Assembly: GCA_026874595.1 (NCBI GenBank)
Contig: CM049308.1
Span: forward strand, 50,268,124 to 50,332,123
Direction of reading: 5' to 3'
Length of the DNA stretch: 64,000 nucleotides
Source: Sipunculus nudus
Lineage: Eukaryota; Annelida; Sipuncula; Golfingiida; Sipunculidae
The notes beneath the pieces were generated by a model. The model ran no database searches, had not been told where the DNA came from, and was given only the letters and a program-made list of their open reading frames with translations. Within the stretch, counting starts at the first letter, position 1; each line of letters starts with the position of its first letter. Shown piece by piece: positions 9,930-22,726 of the stretch. Made by a program: the position numbers and the translations under genes.

Positions 9930-12900
9930 AGCTCAGCTGACTATTAAGTCATTTGATCTATAGTCGTAGTCTTGTCCGACCTGCCGTCAGTTCGTTAACA
10001 GGGCACGTTTTGAAACCGTTGGACCTATGAATCAAAAATTTTGCATACTGTTAGATGTCCCCAAAATTGGGTCACTAGGACTTTATTCCTTCGAGATATT
10101 AAGGAAAAACCTCTGTTTTCCATAAAAAGCCATTGTAAGACTTTCAGGCTGAATAACATCAAAACCACTGATCTGTATTTGATCATATTAAGTATTCATA
10201 TTCTTCCATACATTTTCTATGAACATTCCAAAATGTTAGATCAGTATTGTGTATTGTTTTGAAGTTACAGGCCCAAATATAATGCAATTTTAAAAAAATC
10301 TGGAAATATATTTTTCCACTTAACATGAGAATTGCTGAAGCTGGAGACTTTTTTTCAGGAAAATATCTTAATTTAATAAAGATTCAATGGTTTACCCAAA
10401 AATAGATCTGAATTTTGCAAATTTTTCAAGTTATTAGCATAAATAAAAAACAATACCTTTAATTTTGTCCAACTTTGGCTACGGCACATTTTTTACCAGT
10501 AAGCACTGAAGATTTAATTTTCACAGCATATATACATAAGGATTTAATCTTTTAAAATCTGAAATTTCAAAGGAAAAGGGAAGCTTTTATTCAAGTTTTC
10601 ATACACCATGTCAAGTCATGTTTACATTTAGCCCACCTAGTAGTACAACATTCACTTGTGTTATGTAACCCGCCCAGGCAGCTTGCCTTGGCTCAGCTTG
10701 GCCCCTGCTAGCAGGCTTTCCCTCTGCCCTGCACCCCCCCCCCTTCCCCCCTTTCCCCCAGAGGGTGCATTAACTAGATGAATGTTATAATTTTCTGTAT
10801 TTTACTCATTCTTATTCTTGGCTATGCTACATTTTAGATTTTGTATTGTACCACAAGGGTTACAGTGATTAAAGTGCACATTTAATTGTGTCCACTAAGT
10901 GGTGTATTGATATGGAAGTGTGGATATTCATCAGATAAGTAATTCCTTACTTCAGCTCAGAAGAGTAAAAACTTCACCAGGTGTGAAATTGACTATTAAT
11001 TCCAGCAATAAATTATTGCTGAAATAGTAATTAGCACAATTATTTTGTTTGTCCTCATTCAACCAACAGTGTGTATACTTTGATTGAAAAGTTTTTAGCG
11101 AACCTGTGAGCTTATGCGATGGTGCAGCGTCAGTGCATTGTGCGTCGTCTGTACGTTAACCATAGCTATCTCAAAAACGGCAGGAGCTAGCATCACCAAA
11201 TTCAAATAATCAGTCATCTGAAAAACTCTTTCGGATTTTGTTTATTTTTTTCTAACTTCATTTTCTCAGATTTAATAGGAAAAAAAGCTAAAAAAAAGCT
11301 TCTCCAAAACTGTCCAGCAAAAGTGTCCAATATTTCACAGAAATGATCCCTAGAACAATCTCTCTCAGGTTTGTTCGAATGGTTCGAGTTTGGAGATTTT
11401 TGGTCGAGTTACAGGAGATTGAACTTAGTCATCTGTCCAAAAAAGCACACTAAAATTAAAATCTCAGAAACGGCTGGACTTATCATCACTAAATTTTATG
11501 CGATGGAGCAGCGTCAGTGCGTTGTGCGTCGTCTGTACGTTAAACATAGCTATCTCAAAAACGGCAGGAGCTAGCATCACCAAATTCAAATAATCATTCA
11601 TCTGAAAAACTCTTTCGGATTTTGTTTATTTTTTTCTAACTTCATTTTTTCAGATTTAATAGGAAAAAAAAAGCTAAAAAAAAAAAAAATTAAAAATCTT
11701 CTCCAAAACTGTCCAGCAAAATTGTCCAATATTTCACAGAAATGATCCCTAGAACAATCTCTCTCAAGTTTGTCCGAATGGTACGAGTTTGGAGATTTTT
11801 GGCCGAGTGACAGGAGGTTGAACTTAGTCATCTGTCCAAAGAAGCACACTAAAATTAAAATCTCAGAAACGGCTCAACCTATCATCACTAAATTTTGTGC
11901 CAAAGTTTGTCACATAAGTCATATCTGAAATTGAGGTATTGGTGGCGTCACCTACATAAATCTGTTTTTACAAGTAAAAATTTAATTTTAGACTCTTCTA
12001 GCTTATGCACTGTTTTATGATGAAACTGTTAAGCTGATTGGTTAAAACTTTGCAAGAATTATTCTATGGTAGGGTTCTGCCAGTTTTATAAGAATAGATT
12101 GGGTAAAAGCATGTTTAAAAAAGCAGTGTAGCCAATTGAAAAAGGCTTTCATTGTTTGAAAACAGATTTGGCAACATGCAAAGTTTCAACAGCCAAGTCA
12201 AGAGTCACTCAGTTCAACCAGGTGAGGTCCAGACATCACCATGGCAACTGACCTGGCTCTATCTGGTGTCTAGACGATGTGCATCATCTATACGTCTAGA
12301 CACATCATCTAGACGCAGATTAGAACAAGCTTATGGGATGGTGTTGCGTCGTCAGATGTGCTTCATAGCTATCCCAAAAAGGGCAGGAGCTAGCATCACC
12401 AATATTTTTGCAAATAAATGAGTCATCTAATTCTATTGGATTTTGCTTATTTCTTGGCTAACTGCATTTTCTTATATTTTATAGGTAATAAGCAAAAAAA
12501 TATTTTAATGTTCTTCTCCGAAACCATGCTGCCAAATTGTCCGTTCACCTGTCCCTATAATCCTCCCTGGCAAAAAGAACATATCCAAAATATCCTGACT
12601 GATACATCCTTGTTTTAAAATGTCCTAGTCTGAAACGTACAGGTCCGAAACGTCCATTTTGCTGAAATATAATGACGAAGAAAGATACGCAGGACATAAG
12701 AGGATCAGTATTAAATTTTAAAAATAAACCTCCATTCATACTCCCAAACTTTGCACAGGTTCGCATTAGGCCTGTAGGCCTCGTTATTTTATCAAATTTA
12801 CTGAATCTTTTATTTTATTTCGGTGAATAAAATTAAGCATGTACTGAAAACTCCAATGTGCAAAACTTTCAAGGAATAATCTTGAAGATGCCATGTTGTG

Positions 12901-13474
12901 GCATTGTTTTCTTTAAAATTCAGTTTTAACATTTGTGATTTAAAAATAATAAAATATATGTGTATGCATTATATGACCTAGTATGAGCTACACTCTGGAT
13001 ATATAATGATTGCAACTTAGAATTATGATATTTAACTTATTTTTCAGAAATTTTTATTACAAATTTATAAAACTTGTAAATAAATAAATGAATCAGATAA
13101 AAACTATTAATCGGAAAAGTGGATATGCTAAAAACAATAGGCTTATGTATAAACTTAAAAGCATTATTCCCTTGAAAGTAAAATAAAGGTATTATTCCAT
13201 TCTGTCCACTTCCCTGTCCATCTGTAAATTTTTCTTATACATCACAGTATCTCAAAATGTTTACTGTTTTTCTTCATGACAGTCTTGTCAGAGTATTAGT
13301 TTTGCAATCTTATGTTTACAACTTTACAGTAACCAAGTAAAAAAAACCCTTTCCTCTTAGCTTCTCATATGTTTATATACATGAAAAACATTACAATAAA
13401 ATTTTTGAATAGTTTGCATTTGCAAAAATTTCAAACTTCAGCTGAGCGCCGAGACCCATGGGTCCCTTGTTTTT
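9930..13474 (+). repeat. family A copy with nested family B
   Basis: Left hairpin-like start (AAGCTCAGCTGACTATTAAG) at 9930 and a right end (CAGCTGAGCGCCGAGACCCA) at 13440-13474. Family A internal landmarks occur at 10025-10600. Family B interrupts it at about 11095-12420. A C-rich stretch at 10730-10760 is typical of the family's variable section. Confidence 0.6.
11095..12420 (+). repeat. family B repeat, 2 full plus 1 partial unit in tandem
   Basis: Units open TATGCGATGGTGCAGCGTCA and contain ACGTTAACCATAGCTATC and GGCAGGAGCTAGCATCACCA. Unit starts are at about 11113 and 11498 (period ~385 bp), with a shorter diverged unit at ~12330. The same family recurs at 18674-19600. No ORF of note. 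Confidence 0.7.
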
Positions 13475-13478
13475 AAGG

Positions 13479-13770
13479 ATATAACTAATTTATTTAGTTT
13501 TAATCGATTACTAGAAATTGGATCAAAATTTTGTAATTTTTTAAATTAGCATAAATGTGAAGTCAGTGCCTTAAATTTTGACCATGGCACATTTTTTGCC
13601 TATGAGCACTGTTTAATTTTTACAGCTGGTACACATAAAGATTAAATCTTTATAATCTGGAATCTTAAAGCAACTGGTCAGAACTCTATATCTTTTTTTT
13701 TTTAAGTTTTCAACCACCATGTAAAATATTGTTTACATCAGGCCAGCCCAGTACAGTGGTATGCACAATG
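13479..13770 (+). repeat. 292-bp segment duplicated at 14921-15212
   Basis: Alignable base for base with 14921-15212 at a constant offset of 1442 bp; I see a single difference (AGATTAAATC against AGACTAAATC). It is family A internal sequence. The near identity marks a recent duplication. Confidence 0.9.
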
Positions 13771-13880
13771 AGTGCTACAGCCCTGGCCTCCCAAGCTGTA
13801 CGTTACACAACTCCCTTCACTCCTGGGCAACTAGCTCACGTTGCCTTGCTGAGTTAGATTTGACCTCTGCCTCATTTTTT

Positions 13881-16424
13881 AGCTCAGCTGACTATAAGTC
13901 ATCTGAGCTATAGTCCTGGTCCATTGTCCGTTAGACTGGCACGTTTTGAAAGCGTAAGACCTACGATTCCAAAATTTGGCATACTGTTAGATGTTCCAAA
14001 GATCTCCCACCAACCAAACCGAAAACTGGGTCACTGTGACTTTGTTCCTTTGAGAAATTAAGAAAAAAACTTAATTTTTCATTAAAAACCTATTATCACA
14101 CTTCAAGAATGCGTAATATCAAAACCACTCATCTGTTTTTCTTCATGGTTACCATAAATATTCCCCTATATAGTTTATGTGTAAATGTAAGAAACTAAGT
14201 CCGTATTCCAAGTTTATAAAAGTTATTAGCCCAAATATAATGCACTTAGTAAAAATTCAGTTAAGATATTTACTCACTTCATTTGATAATTGTTGAGGTT
14301 ATATACATGTTTAGAGGTATATAAATTTATTTGGTCAAGATTCAATTGCATACCCTAAATAAGATCAGAATTTTGTAAATTTTAAGTTATTAACATTAAT
14401 ATAAAATAAGTACCTTAAACTTTGTCCAACTTTGACCATGGCAAGTTTTTTCCTGTTAGTACATTTCATTTTTACAGCAGGTACACAGTAATTAATCTGT
14501 TCAATTCTGATATTTGAAAATCAAAGCTAAAAAATTAGGCTTGTTATTTGAGATTCTTTCAGAGGCTCCATTGTATTCATTTGCGTCCCCAGGCTGCCCA
14601 CTGTCATCACTAAAGCCCGGCCTGGGTAACCTTATTAGTGATGCAACACTGGTCCAGCCCCCTCCCCCCACCAACTGTCACAGGTGTACAGTTATTTTCA
14701 TGTCACCTAACCCCCCCCCCCCCCCACACACACACACACACTACCACCACCAAGTGTATTGCAATAATTGTTATTGTTCTATAATGTATTCTTTTAATAC
14801 TAAAGCTGTTTCCACTCCAATTTACAAAACATTTCTTGAGTAAAATTTTTAAAATGCCATGTTGTGGTAATGTAGCAATTTTAAAGAAATTAATTTCCAT
14901 TTAAATCATTTAATTAAAATATATAACTAATTTATTTAGTTTTAATCGATTACTAGAAATTGGATCAAAATTTTGTAATTTTTTAAATTAGCATAAATGT
15001 GAAGTCAGTGCCTTAAATTTTGACCATGGCACATTTTTTGCCTATGAGCACTGTTTAATTTTTACAGCTGGTACACATAAAGACTAAATCTTTATAATCT
15101 GGAATCTTAAAGCAACTGGTCAGAACTCTATATCTTTTTTTTTTTAAGTTTTCAACCACCATGTAAAATATTGTTTACATCAGGCCAGCCCAGTACAGTG
15201 GTATGCACAATGTGCAGTGGCATGTCACCTACCCCCCCCCCCCCCCCCAAACACACACACCACCACCACCAAGTGTATTGCAATAATTGTTATTGTTCTA
15301 TAATGTATTCTTTTAATACTAAAGCTGTTTCCACTCCAATTTACAAAACATTTCTTGAGTAAAATTTTTAAAATGCCATGTTGTGGTAATGTAGCAATTT
15401 TAAAGAAATTAATTTCCATTTAAATCATTTAAATAAAATATAATTAAACGCATCAGTAGGCATAATTCGATAATATGTGAGCCAAATCATGGATATATAA
15501 AGGTACAATTTAAAATTGTGAATTTATGAATCAAGTGTTGTTTTTAGATGTATTGTCTTGCACATTCAAAAAATATATTTTATAAAAAAATAAATACATA
15601 TGTGCGCATTATGTGATGTCACCTGACCAATGTAGCTATAAAGTCTGGTGCAATTTAGAATTGTTAATATACTTAAACTTTTAGATATATATGTTATACT
15701 GTTAATGTAAAGTAAAATTTATAAGCTTGGAAAAAAATTAATGTAATATAAAATGAGGATCTAATGCAAACATTCGTTCATTATTCTCCTGCCCAAGTGG
15801 CATTGGAATTTGCTATGTTTTTCCATCTTTCTGACTGTTTTAAAATAATTAATAATTATGAATACTTTTTTCTTTAAGCACTGTTGAATGAAATTTAATG
15901 CCCTCTATGTATATGCAAAGGCGTAATAACTCCCACCATCCCTACCCCCCCCCCCCTCCCCCCTCCCCCAAGTCCTTCCACCTGAGCACTGGGGACAATG
16001 TTTTACTACAACTGCGTAAAATATATAAAATAAAGAAAATATTTATAGAAAGGTACAGAGGTGTTGTAACTCCCATCTGAATCCCCCCAGTGCACCCACT
16101 AACAAGTCCTTCCACCTGTGGACTGGGGACTTTATTGAAACTGTTCATATTTTACAAAATTGAAGAATAAATAGTTTTATAAAAAAAATAGGATCTAACT
16201 GATAATTATGTGTAAACTGCTGAATTGTCAACAGCTTATCAAAAAGCCAACCAATGAGCATGGAAACAGTATAGATCTCATATTTACAAACTTCCTACAT
16301 GCTTCAGTTTCAACATTAGGAAATATATTGACAGATCACAAAATATTATTTTCAATTTAATATTATTTTAGATTTTTAACTTTAAGGTCAACTTCAGCTG
16401 AGCACAATGACCCATGGGTCCCTT
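13881..16424 (+). repeat. family A copy with recent internal duplications
   Basis: Starts AGCTCAGCTGACTATAAGTC at 13881 and ends CAGCTGAGCACAATGACCCA at ~16395-16424. It contains the duplicated blocks 14699-14917 and 15221-15436 (each with a C-rich/CA-rich start) and 14921-15212. C-rich tracts lie at 14710-14725, 15232-15248 and 15945-15970. Confidence 0.65.
14699..15441 (+). repeat. tandem segmental duplication (~520-bp unit)
   Basis: Block CATGTCACCT...TTTAAATCATTT at 14699-14917 is repeated at 15221-15436, differing mainly in the length of the C-tract and CA-tract. Between them sits a copy (14921-15212) of 13479-13770. The order is therefore B - A - B', consistent with unequal exchange inside family A. 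Confidence 0.85.
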
Positions 16425-17556
16425 CATTATTATATTTTCCCAAGCATCACTCAGCCCATACTAGAATTCTATGGGCCTTTAGCGGGGCCCTTCCTGACCT
16501 GTCAGTATTCATCTACTATCATGAAATTACGGGTCCGAACATTATGCACTTTGTAAAAAAATAAGGAAAGATATTTACTCACTTAACATGAGAATTGTTG
16601 AAGCTGGGGACTTTTTTCTTGGACATAACTTTATTTAATCAAGATTCATTTGTATACCCAAAATTAGATCTGAACTTTAAGTTAAAGTTTTGTTTAAGTT
16701 ATTGGCATAAATATAGAATCAGTACCTTAAATTTTGCCCAACTTTGACAACAGCTCGTTTTTTTCTTGTAAGTACTGTGGATTTAATATTCATAGCTTTC
16801 ACACATAAGGATTTAACCTGTTAAAAACTGAAATCTGAAAATAAAAGCTAAAGAATCAGGGTAGATATTGAATTTTGTTTTTGAAGTTTTGATTGTATTC
16901 ACTTGCATTGTCAAGCAGCCCACTTTGGTCACTGGAGGACATTCAGTACAGTTCTCTCTGCTTACCTGATTTGCAATTGGTCAATGGGGGTGCAGGGGCC
17001 ACAGGTGTACAGTTATTCTCATATCACCCTCCCCCACCCATCCCCACCAAGTGTAATGCAAATATTGTTGTTTGAAATGTTTTTCCTTAATTGTACAACT
17101 GAATGCATTCCTGTGCACAAAACTGTTCTAATTCAAGGAGTAGCCTACAATGTCATGTTGTAGTAATGTAAAATTTTTAAAGAAATAAATTTCCTTTTAT
17201 ATAATTTTAACAAATTTATAATTAAACCAACCAGAAAGCATAATTTGATAATATATGAGCCATATTATGGATAATATTAGGTGTAATTTTAAATTGTTAA
17301 TTGTTTTGCAAATTTATAATATATATATATTTTTGGTAAAAAATGTGTTATTATCTGACAAAATGTGTTGTTATCTGACAAAATGCAAAATGATATGCAA
17401 ATATTTCCTCTTTATTTTCCTGCTTCAGAAGAATATGAAATAAAGTGATTGTCATTGTTTGTCCATCTCTCTCTGTTTTTAAATATTTAATAATTATGAA
17501 TTAACGTTTCTTTATCTAGGCACTGTTGCCTTATATTTCATATCCTGTATGTATAT
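16425..17556 (+). repeat. family A internal sequence, left of the solo LTR
   Basis: Contains the family A landmarks ATTATGCACTTTGTAAAAAA, CCCAACTTTGACAACAGC and TTTAATATTCATAGC, then the C-rich variable part at ~17030. It stops at the LTR insertion point. Confidence 0.6.
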
Positions 17557-18408
17557 TGTTACAGTTGCCCCTTTTTATTGTGTGCAGCGGTCTTACAAAT
17601 GAGTGTTTTATTGTGCACACGGATGTTCCATGTGTTATTGGCATTTTGTTTGTGTGCCACGCGCAGCTCTTGTTGTGGCGACCTCGCCTGGCCGGATGTT
17701 GCAGGCTCGGTTTAATCCGCATTGGTTGAACCGTAGATAAACAGGGTTCTTTGTTCTGGTATGTTCATTGAACGTGTGTACTGTGTTTGATTCTTTAGAA
17801 TGTTCGAGCAATGGAAGGTTCTCGGCTGGAGGTGAAAAGTTATAAAAACGGGGCTGTGTTTTAGAGCCAAGAGAGAGGTGAGAGAATATTCCAGCGGACA
17901 CAGAAGCGTGTATGTCAGTTTGTGGGACCTATTCCGATAAATGCGGCAATTATAGATTTTCTTAAGATTTTCTTCTGGATTTTGTGACGAATCTTATTTG
18001 GTCTTCAGTTTACTTTCGGGACTGTGTCAAGAGCTTTACATTGAACTGTTATTCTCCGAGAGAATTTGTGTGAACTGTTCGTCCGGCTTATACATTTTAA
18101 AGGACTTATCACTGTGACAGTGGTGGTATCCAGGTACTGTGCACTTTGTTTATTTTACTGTGTGATTGTATTGATTTTTGTAATACTGCTGTAATACTGT
18201 GTAATTGTATTGATTTAGTATATTGTAATGTTAGGGTTGTTTTAAGAATAAATTATAGTTATTTGTTAAAAAAAAAACACTGACTTCTTTATTCATTCCC
18301 CTAGACATTTCACGCTGCCTAAAGTTACAGAATCTGATTTTTTTATCTCCCTGACAAAATTTATGTTCGTCACGCATGCGTGATCTGTTGATATTAGGTT
18401 CCGTAACA
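17557..18408 (+). mobile_element. solo LTR (852 bp) of an LTR retrotransposon
   Basis: Begins TGTTACAGTTG and ends CCGTAACA, so the termini are TG...CA inside a 6-bp inverted repeat (TGTTAC/GTAACA). It is flanked by a 4-bp direct repeat ATAT (17553-17556 and 18409-18412). It interrupts family A sequence that continues as TGCCGAGGTATTGTAACTCC, matching the uninterrupted form at 15898-15940 and 47218-47260. A TATAAAA box lies at 17841-17847 and an AATAAA at 18247-18252, in the order expected for U3-R. There is no internal gag/pol region next to it, so it is a recombination-derived solo LTR. The retrotransposon superfamily cannot be told from the LTR alone. Confidence 0.8.
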
Positions 18409-18673
18409 ATATGCCGAGGTATTGTAACTCCCACCATTAACCTCCCCTCCCCCTTGCTATTGAGCCCCTGCACCTCAGGACTGGCCCATTAGTTTTATAG
18501 AAACTGTATAAGGATTTATTAAATGAGAAAAAAAAATAAGTGAAATAAAATAAATAAGGATCTAATTGAAACATATATTCTTGCCTCAGCAGAAATGGAC
18601 ATAAAGTGATCAGCTCTTTCTGTCCATCTCTGTTTATCGTTATATATATACTAATTATGAATCATTTTTTTTT
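18409..18673 (+). repeat. family A internal sequence, right of the solo LTR
   Basis: Continuation of the copy split by the LTR: TGTAACTCCCACCATTAACC, a C-rich stretch and GATCAGCTCTTTCTGTCCAT, as in other copies. Family B follows. Confidence 0.6.
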
Positions 18674-19600
18674 TAGCAAACCTGTGTGCTTATGCGATGG
18701 TGAGGCGTCGTCCATCGGCTATCATCCGTACGTTAACCCATACTAACTAAAAGACCAGCAGGAGCTCGCATTACCAAATTTTATGAAAAAAACAGTCATC
18801 TAAAAAATCTCGGATTTTGCTTTTTCTTTCTTTCTTTTTTCTTTTCGCTATCTGCATTTGCTTAAATTTTATATGGGAAAAGCGAAAACAAAACCTTTAA
18901 AAAATTCTTCTTTGAAACCGTCCAGCCAAATTGTTCAATATTTTACAGAAATATTCTCAGTGAATTTTATCCGAGTTACAGAAAGCTGAATTTAGTCATT
19001 TTGCCGAAAAAAGGATACCAAAACAACAATATCAGAACCGGCTGAAGCTATCATCACCGAATTTTATTTCAAAAGTTGGTCACATGACTCATATTTGAAT
19101 TTGAGGTATTGGTGGCGCCACCTGAATCAACCTTCTTGTACCGAGGTCATCAGTTATCAGTATGGTGTGGCGTCGTTCGTCGGCTATCGTTTATACGTTT
19201 ACCCATACTATCAATTAAAATCGGCACGAGCTAGCATCACCAAATTTTATGCAAAAAACATTAGTCATGTAAAAAACTCGGATTTCGCTTCTTTTTTTTT
19301 TTTTTTTTTTTTTTTTTGCTATCTGCATGCTTAGATTTTAATATGGGAAAAGCGAAAAAAAACTTTAAAAAGCTTCTTCTCCGGAACTGTCCAGCCAAAT
19401 TGTTCATTGTTTCAGAGAAATAATACTAGTATCTAAAACAATTTCTCTAAAATGTGTTAAAATGGTTCCAGTTCGGTAAATTTTAGCCGAGTTACAGGAA
19501 TTTGGACTTCGTCATTTGGCCAAGTAGGTATACTGACATAACAATCTCAGAAACGACAGGAGCTAGCATCAAGTTTCGTGCAAATGTTGGTCTGATGACT
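18674..19600 (+). repeat. family B repeat, two tandem units
   Basis: Unit 1 opens AGCAAACCTGTGTGCTTATG at ~18676; unit 2 starts near 19158. Both share ACGTTAACCCATACTA-like and GCTAGCATCACCAAATTTTA text with 11095-12420. A palindrome GGTGGCGCCACC sits at 19111-19122, and a T-run at 19290-19317. Confidence 0.65.
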
Positions 19601-21632
19601 CATATTTGAAATTTTAAACATCAAAATTTGGCTTAAAGTTAGATGTCCCAAAAATCTCCTATCATACTGAAAATTGGGTCACTAGGACTTCGTTCCTTCG
19701 AGATATTAAGGAATAACCTCAATTTTCCATTACAAACTAATTATTACACTTAAAGAAGGCCTAATATCGAAACCACTGATCTGACTTTGATCATATCTAA
19801 TATACATATTCCTCTTTACATTTGCTATGCACATGCCAGAAATTAGACCAGTATTGCAATTTTTTTTTTTGCGCTATGGGCCTGAACATTATGCACTTTG
19901 TAAAAATCAGAAAATATGTTAACTCACTTAACAAGAAATTTGCTGAGGCTAGACTTTTTTACAGGGATATTACTTTATTTAATCAAAAATCAATTGTATA
20001 CTCAATAATATATCTGAATTTTGCATTTTTTTAAAAGTTGTTGGCATTTATATAAAATTAATTCCATAAATTTTGCTCAATTTTGGCCACGGCACGTTTT
20101 TCTTCCCTGTAAGTACTAGCTGTGGCTTTAATTTTCACAGACTGTACACACAAGCATTTTGGGGAGCTTTTATTGAATTCACTTGGATTGTCCAGCAGCG
20201 AACTTTGTTCACTGGAGGTCATTCAGTACAGTTCATTCTGCTAATCTGACCTGTTGGCCATGCACCCTGCTGGGCTTGTTAAGGAAGGCTGATTCTAGGT
20301 CAGGCTGCTTGAAGTGAGCACCCCCTCTGTCTGTCACTCTCTGCCTCTCTTTCCCTTACCCTCTCTCTCCACCCCATCTAATCCAGTTCAATAAACAAGT
20401 TGAATCTTAAATGTTATGTTTTTTTTGTATTTTTGATTAATTTTTTTTTTTATTTTTTTTACAAAATAAATTTTTAGGTCTGGCTACATCTTCAGTCAGT
20501 CAATTCCGTGTTCTACATATTGCAAATTTATAATTTTTTAAATAATTTTTAGTTATTTTTTTTTTTAATGTGATAAGTTTTAGATTCTGACATGTCCTAT
20601 TTGATACATTTTAAGGTTTAATGATGGCATTAAACCTTATTGCTTTATTAAATGGTTTCAAGCCATAATTCTCTGGTATTGCACAGTAAAATGTATATAG
20701 TTGTCAAATGTAGTTTATGCTTATTTGAAAATGGAAAATTCTTTGGATTTTTATGAAACTCATATTACATATTTTCCAGTAATTTTTCACCTCAATTAAC
20801 TTCTCACCAAAATTCACGCTAATTTAATGAGGTCAGAGGTCACCAGATACACGACGGGCATATTATGCACGTTTGCGGTGCTCTTGCTTAAATATTCAAT
20901 TGTGATGAAACATTAGGATCTAACATAAGTGCTCATTTACATGTTTGAATATATATAATAAGTTGAAAATACTTTGTAGCATTTTCATTATATATCTTAA
21001 AGTTTGCTAGACCTTGCTAGGAATAACACTGGAAGACTTAATCAGGAATATTCGGCAAATTTTTACGGGATTTAATTTTTAGTTCAGATGGCCATATATT
21101 TTACTGTTGAGAACTGTTACATTTTAAATTCGTATTTTTTGTTATTTAAATATATCCTTTCATATAACAGTTAGGCCCATTTATGATAACTATATTTTTC
21201 TTGATATCATTAAATGGTTTCAGGCCACAAGTTTTATATATTGTAAAGTGCAGATGCAATGTGTACCTTATTGTCTTGTTTTAATTTGCTTATAAAATTT
21301 AGTTTATTCTCATTTGAAAATGGACTCTTTTTTAATTTTTTACAGCATTTTGTTTCAGATAATAAATTGTGTATTATTATGATTCAGCTCATGTCCATTT
21401 TTCTATAATTTACAGGGTTTCGTTATATACCGTTGGATATATTTACATGCACATTACAATCACTAAGTGAAATAATGAATCTTTAATCAATCGTGTGTGA
21501 TCATCAGAGGCTCCTGCATCTCAGTTTCATGTAGTCCCATAAAAGTGCACAGTCAACACAACCACGAGAATTTATACAAATATTCTCAGAATCAATTTCA
21601 GCTGAGCGCCATGATCCACAGGTCCCTTGTGT
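19601..21632 (+). repeat. family A internal and 3' end, with a family C insertion
   Basis: Family A landmarks run from AAAATTTGGCTTAAAGTTAG (19623) to ~20400. A family C end (GAGGTCAGAGGTCACCAGAT ... GCGGTGCTCTTG) occupies about 20735-20893. The long-form 3' part then ends CAGCTGAGCGCCATGATCCA at 21599-21632. The stretch 20895-21400 has a close relative at 37490-37860. Confidence 0.55.
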
Positions 21633-22726
21633 AAACGTTAATGAGGTTAGGTGTAGCTACCGCTCAAGAAGTATTCCCCTGTGGAGAATCTTTATTAGTA
21701 AATGCCAAGATGTGTCCAATAGAAGTGGCACACCTGGTTTCCTTATGGACCGCTAGGTGGCAGCAGTAAGACGCCTAATCCTCAGCCTTCAGGTCAAGCA
21801 AACGTATTCCAACTCTCATAATCACTAATTCATTATAATTAAAAAATTAATATTAAGATTTTACATAACCTGAACCGAATGCCAGGTAGAAAAAAAACAT
21901 TTTTCCTATTTATTTTATCCACAAAAAAAAAAACACGAGGTTGTTGGATTTGTTAAAAAAAACTATTGGCAGTTTGGCACATCTATCAGCACTGTCGACT
22001 CAACAGTGACGTCACCCTCAGGGAAAACCACAGTGAATTAAAATTCTAGATATCATCAAAAGCTGAGTGTTTCTGACACTGTAAGTCCCATAATTTCAGG
22101 GAAGAATAAAAACATGTATTGCAAGATTTAAGTCATTTCTAAAGTTTGCCAGTGGCGTCATACTTTGTGCACAATGCTCCCTGCACATATGCACATATCA
22201 CCACCACGTGCTATTAAGGTTTACCAAACCTGTACTAAAAGGTGTCTGAGAAGTTTGACGTGATTTAAAAATTAAATATCTAATATCTTTAAAATTAATA
22301 TTTCACACATGCAACTGGTTGAGAGAGAGAGGTTTTTTTCCCATAATATTGTTTGATTCTTTTTTGGTAAAAATATAGTATTTTTGGCTTTCTCTAACAT
22401 TAAAGTGAGGGTGCATTTCTGCAGTTTTTGAAACCTCGACCACAGCCAGCTCTAGTGCTCGTTCACTGTTATTGTACACCTACCCATTAGTTATCAAAAT
22501 GAGTAATACTGTTTTCTTCTAATATCCGGTAAAAAATATTTTGATTCCTAAAAGCCCTCTGTAAATCTGGAAATTTGCCAGTGGGTAAATTCAGTGTAGC
22601 ATTTATGGCATTTTATAAAAGGTGTACGCGCGACGTTTTCCAGTATGGTGCAAACTATAGCCAATTTATTATTTGAACTGCCTTTCCCACTGAAATGGGT
22701 AAGGTTACCTAATATAGGCTATTAGA
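21633..22726. other. intergenic, little repeat seen
   Basis: No gene found. It contains a CTCF-like motif (21750-21765), a CRE palindrome TGACGTCA (22007-22014) and short A-runs. CpG dinucleotides are somewhat more frequent than in the repeats to the left. Confidence 0.5.
21750..21765 (+). promoter_or_regulatory. CTCF-like binding motif
   Basis: CCGCTAGGTGGCAGCA agrees at nearly all fixed positions with the known CTCF core CCGCNNGGNGGCAG. It is placed between CCT4 and MTA, directly outside the repeat block. Molluscs have CTCF; binding here is inference. Looser relatives are at 54189-54202 (TAGATGGCGCTGTC) and 55118-55131 (GCTCTAGGTGGCAG) in MTA introns. Confidence 0.5.

Noticed and set aside
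14514-14843. Proline/histidine-rich ORFs around C- and CA-runs (also at 15171, 15898, 45592 and 46015)
   Set aside because: They arise from low-complexity C-rich tracts of family A and are copied with the repeat; no start context or splice structure supports them.
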